Shown here: piece after piece, positions 57,400-64,000 of the stretch
Layout of the letters: the number at the start of each line of letters is the position of its first letter
Position numbering within the stretch: position 1 is the stretch's first letter
DNA from: Metallyticus violacea
Taxonomy: Eukaryota > Arthropoda > Insecta > Mantodea > Metallyticidae
NCBI GenBank assembly: GCA_030762175.1
Contig: CM060831.1
Location: forward strand, 26,526,001 to 26,590,000
Reading direction: 5' to 3'
DNA: 64,000 nt
Position numbers and translations under genes: made by a program
Notes under the pieces: generated by a model
What the model saw: only the letters and a program-made list of their open reading frames with translations
Database searches by the model: none
Told to the model about the DNA's origin: nothing

Positions 57400-58040
57400 C
57401 CCGGCTGCGTGGAGCGTTGTTTTCCCCACACCTCGCTACATGCATACATACACACAGTAGCAGCTCGCCAGCATGGTGCTGCTGCGTGGAGGCCGACGCC
57501 GCTCGCTTGCTCGAGTGAACGCTCAATCCCGCACGCGATTGGCCGCCGGGACGCGGAGTATTGATCCCCCACCCCTTTTGGCCGCCCCAGTACCAACCTT
57601 CCAACACACATTTCGTCACTTGGTCTGCGGCGGCCAAAGCGACAAGATCGAAGGAAGTAGGGAAGATTTTGCTTTGTTGCTCTTTTAGGGGGAAACACAA
57701 TATTTTTTCTCTTTGCGGATGGAGTTCTATTGCAAGAAGACTTGCAGAAGAGACGCCGTTATTTCTTTAGATGTGCATTCCGTGGTTCTGAGGTGAAAGT
57801 GGCTGCAAGATCACCGCCCACCCAAATAACCCGGACTGGCAAAAGCAAATCATACACCGAAGAAGACATTTAACCACCCCGAATATTGACGTACCCAGAT
57901 GGAGAGACTTCCCGGATTGGACAAGATGCTTGGATGAAGGCACCGATACCTGGAGGACGTGCGAGGTTGTCGAACACTGACCGAACATCCTCGTCGTCGT
58001 AGCAGTCCCTAACCCAGACCTCTAGTTCTCTCGAAGGAAG
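57400..58040 (+). promoter_or_regulatory. slo CpG-rich 5' region: leader and possible promoter
   Basis: GC and CpG content rise sharply against the AT-rich surroundings. An inverted CCAAT box (ATTGG) lies at 57538-57542 and a pyrimidine-rich stretch precedes it (57180-57300). If transcription starts upstream of 57473, the leader contains an upstream ATG there opening a 71-codon frame that ends at 57688. The fly gene uses several alternative promoters; here only this one is visible. No transcription start can be fixed from sequence alone. Confidence 0.5.
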
Positions 58041-58352
58041 ATGTCGGACTGCGAAGAGGGGACTACAGAACTAACTCCTGAGGACGAGTGCCTCAAGGTC
58101 CGCAAATGGTGGTGTTTCCTCTTGTCCAGCATCTTCACGTTTCTGGCGGGCCTCCTGATCGTGCTCCTATGGCGGGCATTCGCTTTTCTTTGCTGCCGCA
58201 AGGAACCAGAGTTCTCGCCCAACGATCCCAAACAGAAGGAGCAGAAGGCCGCCCGCCAAGGGAAACAGGAGTTCGAGGGCACTTTTATGACCGAGGCGAA
58301 GGACTGGGCCGGCGAACTTATATCAGGGCAGACGACAACGGGCAGGATTCTG
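58041..58352 (+). CDS. slo: slowpoke (BK/Slo1 calcium-activated K+ channel), first coding exon, gene continues beyond window
   Basis: The exon encodes 104 residues from ATG (good context, aagATG; in-frame stop at 58023) to donor ATTCTG|gtaagt, phase 0. It contains an acidic N-terminus (1-17) and CLKVRKWWCFLLSSIFTFLA opening the S0 transmembrane segment (about 23-50). A Cys pair at 51-52 lies in the S0-S1 loop, where palmitoylation sites occur in the family, and the exon ends with the block EFEGTFMTEAKDWAGELISG. These match insect Slowpoke almost residue for residue. The protein is the plasma-membrane pore subunit of large-conductance Ca2+- and voltage-gated potassium channels in neurons and muscle. 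The next exon (S1) was not found before 64000, so the first intron exceeds 5.6 kb. Confidence 0.95.
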
Positions 58353-60297
58353 GTAAGTTGCACTGCTTTTGCTTTATTGGTTGTTAAACACGCCGAAATG
58401 TAGGGCACAGTTTCGCTTGATTTCTAACAGCCAGCAACCTGTTTGTTTACCATTTGCCTTAGTTGTATAAACATTTTATACATTGCACTATAGCACTAGT
58501 AATCAAAAAAAAATAAAAGAAAGGTTCTGTTTTTTGTACATTATTACTAAATACTTTGTGCATAATTCTTTCATAGCAAACTTAGCATATATATAGATAA
58601 CAGTACTATTTTAAATAAACCGTTAATAACAAAAATCATAGACAAATATAAACAATCCTGTACAATCAAATTTATTGTCGATCAAGTCTGACTTTTTCTT
58701 ACATATGAATCTAAAACATAATTAAAAATTTCTCTCCCTTTCTTATAGAACTTTGTGTTATTGATCATATTGTGAGGTGCTAAAACATTAAAAAAATACG
58801 CATATTATAAACTTGATCTGACCTTCTATATTTTACATTGTTGTGTATGTTTGAAGCCTATTAGAGCCCATTCACAATGAATCATAAACGTAAACACAAT
58901 GTGAACATAAAATTTGTGGTCAGATATTTAAATGAATCCATTCACAATGATTTACATAAACATTAGACGCAAACGCAAAAGTTTGCTAACTTTCATGTTT
59001 GCGTAACGAGATTTGGGGGGGAGGGGGGTTACAATCGCAGTGCCCCGACAAGAAAATGGCTGCTAAAAGGATTTATTTAACAATGAAATATTCTTCATTT
59101 TTCTTCAAAGTCAACATTCGTATGATGAAATAAATTTAAAAAAATCATCGTTTATGAATTGAAGATAGGTTTTAAATATATTGTTAATAACGAATCTTGC
59201 TAGTTTACTGTGTTATGAGAATTATAAATGTTATAGGTTATATATTGTTTGTTTTCTATTAAGAAGGTAATTTAATAAATTTAAATTAGCTCTCTATGAG
59301 TATTTTTAAAATACTAAATAATTTTAAGGCACTAAAATTAAATAATTTGATGAAATAATAAAGACATTTTATATTTTTGCTTTGACGTTAACGTCCTATT
59401 GGCATTGTATGTTTAGATATGTTTTGCATTTATGTCCTTACTTTCAGCTTCCAACACATTTTTCCAGGTAGGCACTAATGTCTCTGCGTCATATTTTAAA
59501 ATATTTTAGGCTATATACATTTCCTTTTGAAGTTCTTGACATTTACTAACGCCATCCTTTGATGACTTAAAAACATGAATAATATTGCTTTGTTTTTCTT
59601 ACTAGCACATTTAGGTATTGCAGTATGCTATTATGTTTGAATGTTACAACAAACTTAATCTCTACCAATTATTAATATTAACTGACTGAAAAACTGCCCA
59701 ACTTAAACAAATTAAAATAAGTGAACGTAGAGAGCTTTGAAAACAACTTTGCCAGAAGATTACACACTAATAGCATATTTGAGTTTTATATAAACTATCA
59801 AGCTCATATTTCTTATGCATTGTGCGTTTAGAATTGATTAATTTTATCTGTTAAGTTTTATCTAGTTCAGGTAAGCGATAGCGCAAATGAGTACAATTTA
59901 CGATTGAGTATTCGTTAACACACTAAACGGAAGACGCGGCGAATCTGCCACAAGTTGCTGCTATGGTGTCATCAATTATGTAATTTTATACATCGTCGCT
60001 TTTTCATACAGATGTTTAAAAATGTGGATTTATGGGGTTTGAATAAGTACTTAAGGATAACCAATCAAGCGAGTATTGCTGTTAGTTAAAAATTGCCAAA
60101 CCTGTAATACGTTTTCCTCCATAAAACATGCGACGCTACAAGCAGGTGGTGTGATGTAATCAATTGCGTAATTTTGTACTTCAAACCTCTTTTGCTTTGC
60201 TATTGGTTTAGCTTAACGCTTATTGCCAATTGAGGTTTTGCAAAAGTATGCTCTAAAAGCCATTAAATGACTTTTAATTCGTTCTAGAATACGTTGG

Positions 60298-60524
60298 GAA
60301 TTTTATTTATTTATTTTGTGTAAGCGTTTAACGTCCCGCTTATTATCAAGCTCTTTCGAGACAGCGAATGGAATGAAATCAGGTAAATGAATGAGTCCCA
60401 TTCAACTATATTTAGTATTCACCTTTCTGGACAAAGCTTACAAGGTAACGTGTCCCGGCCGGGATTGATGCCGGGTCCCTAGTTAATAAGCAAGCGCACT
60501 ACCAACTGATTCACGGCGGTGGAC
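60298..60524 (-). mobile_element. tRNA-derived SINE, family C
   Basis: The - strand has A-box-like TGAATCAGTTGGTAGTGCGC, a B-box-like GGCATCAATCCC, and a tail GGGACGTTAAACGC followed by an A/T-rich AAATAAATAAA end. The GGCGTTAAAC/GGGACGTTAAAC tail resembles that of family A, suggesting mobilisation by the same LINE. Confidence 0.7.
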
Positions 60525-61129
60525 AATGTTATAGTAAGGGGTTGTGAGGAAAGTGCATTTCTTAAAGGAAATTGGTTTGAAATAGTAGCACATGATCTGT
60601 TAAGTATCAGATACATTTATTGCAGGTGTTAGGCGGTCTAAAATGGTGAGTAGGTTGTGAATTTGCCTTATAAAAGTAACATGACTATAACTATAAGCGT
60701 GTATCTTTTTAATAATTTTATGTGCTCTTAGAAACTCCACTGCATATGCCAGGAATTTATATAATTAGTTTTTGCAAGTACATCTTCCGTTGGGCGCCTT
60801 AACAGAAAAGTAGTTGTAGTAGGTGTGTCTATATTTGTTATAAAATTCTATACAGATTACAAATATATTTTATGCATGGTTGTGTATCATATGCTTTAAG
60901 TATGATACAGCATTAGAAAGAGGGACAAATAATAATACAAATAAAACAATATCAATAATAAATAAACATTAAAATGGGAAGAACGATATTTACAGACACA
61001 TGAATGGAAAACGACCACATTAGTTATAATTACATTGTTATTGAGTTCTAACCAGAAGATAAATTGCTTCTAGCTTCGCGCACTTTGGCTAAAAAAATGT
61101 TCATATTAGTGAGGTTCGCAAACAGGTAC

Positions 61130-61316
61130 CAGCATGTCAATAAATTTTCAGGAAACAGTGTTTTTCTCAGGTGTTCCCAGTGGATACATTAGCCAGAGTA
61201 TGTACCCATTACTCATTCCCTCCACAAAATGGGCAGATTCTCCTACCAGAACTGTTTGTAATTTTATGAGTCTTCCAACTTCCCAGTCTAAACCAGGCCA
61301 TTGCAAAAAGTGCTGA
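61130..61316 (-). mobile_element. Possible LINE ORF2 C-terminal fragment
   Basis: The - strand reads W-GLV, KLED, then ENLPILWRE / GRICPFCGGNE in shifted frames, similar to the zinc-binding tail of non-LTR elements. Short and degenerate. Confidence 0.4.
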
Positions 61317-62214
61317 ATTACTTGAAAGAGCCAAAACGTTGTTTATGGTGTTCTAATATGGATCACAATCTTCCTTCCTCATAATTTTTTTTTTCATTCC
61401 AGCGTTCGCAGCTTTCTCTGTACATGCAACTTATCAGTGCCGCTATTATCTATATTTATTTTCTTTATTTAACGTTGTAATATAAGTTTCGACCATATTA
61501 TTGTAGATTACGAGGAAGTTTGTTTTTCGGTTGCATTTTGTTCAAATTGGGAAAAGAGTTATATTGTATTCATGGTAATGTTTATTCAAGCACAGTTTTC
61601 TGCATATGTCGTCGAAATCACTGGCACCATGTGGATCCATCCCTAGCATCCATCTTTACACACAGATTGGGTATTTGAAATCTTACTTGGTGCAGAATGA
61701 TTTGCTCACGCATTTCACGGCGGTTCCCATTGAATAAATAGAATTTGATTGGCGTGCAGGATAAATCACAGAGAGAAGATTGTGACCTTTTGTAGCTAGC
61801 ACGTTTTACTGTCGATGCAATTCCAATAGAGGTCAGAGAATTTATGTAGCAAATTAAGAATCTCTCCTGACAGTCAGTACATCTAAACGAAGAAATCTAT
61901 GGAGGATTCATTAACATTGATCTAGTCTCTCATTTAATTCTTATATTTATTAATTTTTCGTGATTGGTAAATTAATTCACGCAAAGAAGACGCATTTTCC
62001 AATTAAAATTGTACACTAGCGGACATTGGTAGGTTCTTAGCCTGAAACCCTCCCATCAATAGCACCGAAAACGTTTAGTATGTCGTTTTTAAGTAGTTTC
62101 TCCAATTTTGGGGATCATAAGTGCAGTTGTGAATTTTTAAAGTAAGTGTATCTGAATTTTGATAAAATTGAATATCACTCGATGATAAAGTTTTATTTTT
62201 GAAATATTTTTACA

Positions 62215-62577
62215 TGCGGATGTGGTAGATTCATTGCAAGAACAGTGAACAAGTCAGTTTCTGTGTCCACTTCCGAAAATGTTACCATTGTGCATGATAT
62301 GATTTTAGAGGATGGACGATTTGGGCTGAAACGCTCAGCAGAAACTTTGAACATCCACTAGTAATGCGCCTTTAACATGGTACATCATTTATGCACGAGA
62401 AAAATCATTGCTACATGGGTCCCAAAATGCCTGAATGCTGATCAAAAACGGCCCAGAGTTACAGCTTCCAAGTTGATTTGTCATCACTTGGAATATGATT
62501 TTTCTCAACTTTTTGGATCATATTATAAATATGGACGAAACACTGATCCATTACTACGATCAATTCAGGGCATGAAA
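62215..62577 (+). mobile_element. mariner transposase relic
   Basis: The + strand reads NKSVSVSTSENVTIVHDMIL, EDGRFGLKRSAETLNIH, then VHHLCTRKIIATWVPKCLNA and DQKRPRVTASKLICHHLE. This is the helix-turn-helix-to-catalytic linker of insect mariners. It is cut by the SINE that follows. Confidence 0.8.
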
Positions 62578-62785
62578 CGGCCGACAAATTTTGCTCAGAG
62601 GACTTTTTTCTTTGAGGTTCTTTATCGTGCCGTAAATGTACGACACGGAACACACGGCTTTACTTCTCTACCGATGGAAGCCATACTTGGGATTTTTACG
62701 TCCGAAAAAATGCATCGCTCCTGGCGGGGATCTTGGGTTTAGGAGGCAAGTATGGTTACCACTACACTACCAGTACAGACACTTA
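62578..62785 (-). mobile_element. SINE family B, head and body only (3'-truncated)
   Basis: On the - strand: GTAGTGTAGTGGTAACCATA, CTTGCCTCCTAAACCCAAGA, then body CCCAAGTATGGCTTCCATCG through CTCTGAGCAAAATTTGTCGG. The 3' third and poly(A) are missing. Confidence 0.88.
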
Positions 62786-62789
62786 AAAA

Positions 62790-64000
62790 GGGGATTATGT
62801 TGAATAAATAAATATTATTTTGAAATACAATCTATTATTCAATGTTTAGCCAAGAACTTAGCAATATTCTCTCGTATAATAGCAAGTCAAGACTTTAGGA
62901 GCTATCTTTTAAATACAAATTTTCTGGTTTCTCGCACAATCTTTTCAGAATCTTTTAATGAAATCACTTTATTGTATACGCTTAAAAATATATCACTTTA
63001 AACCCCGCGCGCCGATTACGTTCTTAATTAAAAGACAACCAAATTTTAGCGAAACACGTCTATAACTGTAAAGAAATACGAGGTTGAATTTAAACTTGGC
63101 ATATCTGCTGTAAAATGGTGAAGTGTGCAACAATTTTAAGAAATGATATGCAAAAATGCTGATTATTATTTTGCGAATCGTCGGTTGATGGGTTAAAGCA
63201 GAAAGTTTGTGCATTCTACATGATCACATCTTAACAGAAGGCGCAGTTATGAAAAACCTTTCGTCAAGAAAGCGTTTCAAACAATGAAACTTTCAAAAGT
63301 TTTATTGTGTTGACAATATGTTGCCACACAGACACAAACCCATTACTGCATTATAACGACAAAACAGCAGTCAAAGAAATGAAACCATAGCGACTGCTCA
63401 TAGGCTAAAACAATTTGTCCGGCAGGAAAATTAATGACTTCAATTTTCTGGGATGGTAATGAAACACTGTTGATTGACGATCAAAAAAAAAAAAAAAAAA
63501 AAAAACCAGGAGAGCATAATGGAACGTTCTGGATCAATTCATTGAAAAACTATGAAAAATGCCGTGTATGTCAAAGAATTCATCTTATTATGGAAAACTT
63601 ATAGGTTTCCTATATGTGATTCTGCCACCTCTCTCAGAGAAAGTTTCTAGCTTTAGGACATTGGTTCACAAGCTGCTGTAAGGACGAAGGGCATATGTTC
63701 AAATTTCGGTTGAGTGTGTTTACTCTAATGTTTTCCTTCAGCCTGAAAAGGTGAGTGTTGTGACTTTTAGTGCGATGAACTGCAGTTTTAGTGTCCTCAT
63801 TTATTCTGTAATAGCGCCAGTACAGTTCGCTTATAAGACGAGATTATAATTTTCTTAGCTTCTATGTGCCTTTGGAAGCGGAAGAAGGGAGAAAATTACA
63901 AGAAGGAAAAAGAAAACACACGAAATAATAATTTTACTCTTCTTTCGTTTCCTTCAACAACAACAATAATAATATTGCTGCGGTTAATTTTGTTATAATA
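62790..64000. other. slo intron 1 distal part, no exon recognised
   Basis: AT-rich; a poly(A) run at about 63483-63503 may be the end of an otherwise unrecognised retroposon. No S1-encoding exon was found. Confidence 0.5.

Larger units (their letters stand above)
58353..64000 (+). other. slo: slo intron 1 (to window edge)
   Basis: AT-rich intronic sequence carrying a tRNA-derived SINE (60298-60524), a LINE tail (about 61130-61316) and a mariner relic split by a SINE (62215-62785). A poly(A) run lies at about 63483-63503. A short direct repeat (CCATTCACAATGA) occurs twice near 58870-58960. No further slo exon was recognised. Confidence 0.7.

Noticed and set aside
57085..57564. 159-codon open frame on the + strand before slo
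   Set aside because: The translation is Phe/Leu/Ser-rich because of the pyrimidine-rich promoter-side tract; overlapping frames on both strands are similarly open and none has conserved features.
57279..57698. Long - strand frames opposite the slo leader
   Set aside because: They arise from high G+C content and low stop density in the CpG-rich region; no recognisable domain.
58022..58408. 128-codon - strand frame across slo exon 1
   Set aside because: It is the antisense shadow of a strongly conserved coding exon.
61134..61316. slo exon 2
   Set aside because: The expected S1 sequence following TTTGRIL was not found in this frame; the segment reads better as a LINE tail on the other strand.
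1..64000. A novel multi-gene defence, biosynthetic or regulatory system
   Set aside because: Every protein-like segment I could identify belongs to ash2, slo or a common transposon class. No clustered genes of unknown function, CRISPR-like array or viral integration was seen.

Overview
The window is animal nuclear DNA, most likely from an insect with a large genome. It is AT-rich, its genes are split by kilobase-scale introns, and old transposon remains fill most of the rest. No prokaryotic features, rRNA gene or CRISPR array were seen. Species was not determined; a hemimetabolous insect is only a guess from the mixture of mariner, tRNA-derived SINE and Penelope-like elements.

Two protein-coding genes are recognisable, both on the + strand. 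(1) ash2, the ASH2/ASH2L subunit of COMPASS/Trithorax/MLL histone H3K4 methyltransferase complexes, is complete in 11 coding exons from 12504 to 43612. All ten junctions are GT-AG, the phases agree, and the exons join to a 597-residue reading frame: a complete C4HC3 PHD finger, winged helix, basic linker, SPRY domain and DPY-30-binding helix. (2) The first coding exon of slowpoke (slo), the BK-type calcium-activated potassium channel, lies at 58041-58352 and encodes 104 residues including transmembrane segment S0. It sits behind a CpG-rich leader; the rest of the gene lies beyond the right edge.

Layout: 1-12.4 kb is gene-poor, with fragments of three LINE reverse transcriptases, Penelope-like remains, a 46-bp minisatellite and one isolated candidate micro-exon on the - strand. 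12.5-43.6 kb is ash2, whose introns carry a 342-bp tandem array (intron 2), piggyBac and mariner copies (intron 4, the mariner split by a SINE), a LINE tail and a SINE with target duplication (intron 5), a Penelope-like GIY-YIG element (intron 6), Tigger-like and other DDE transposons plus SINEs (intron 7), and mariner and LINE pieces (introns 9-10). 43.6-57.3 kb is intergenic: a Penelope terminus, two mariners (one with ~150-bp terminal inverted repeats and an internal insertion), a ~140-bp tandem array, a hAT-like relic split by a SINE, and further SINEs. 57.4-64 kb is the slo 5' end and first intron, with a different SINE, a LINE tail and a mariner split by another SINE.

ash2 and slo do not act in one pathway. 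Their adjacency is notable because both map to the same cytological band in Drosophila. I found no convincing new multi-gene system. The most distinctive non-genic signals are very short SINE fragments flanked by target-site duplications, the tandem arrays, and hammerhead-like motifs at Penelope-type termini.
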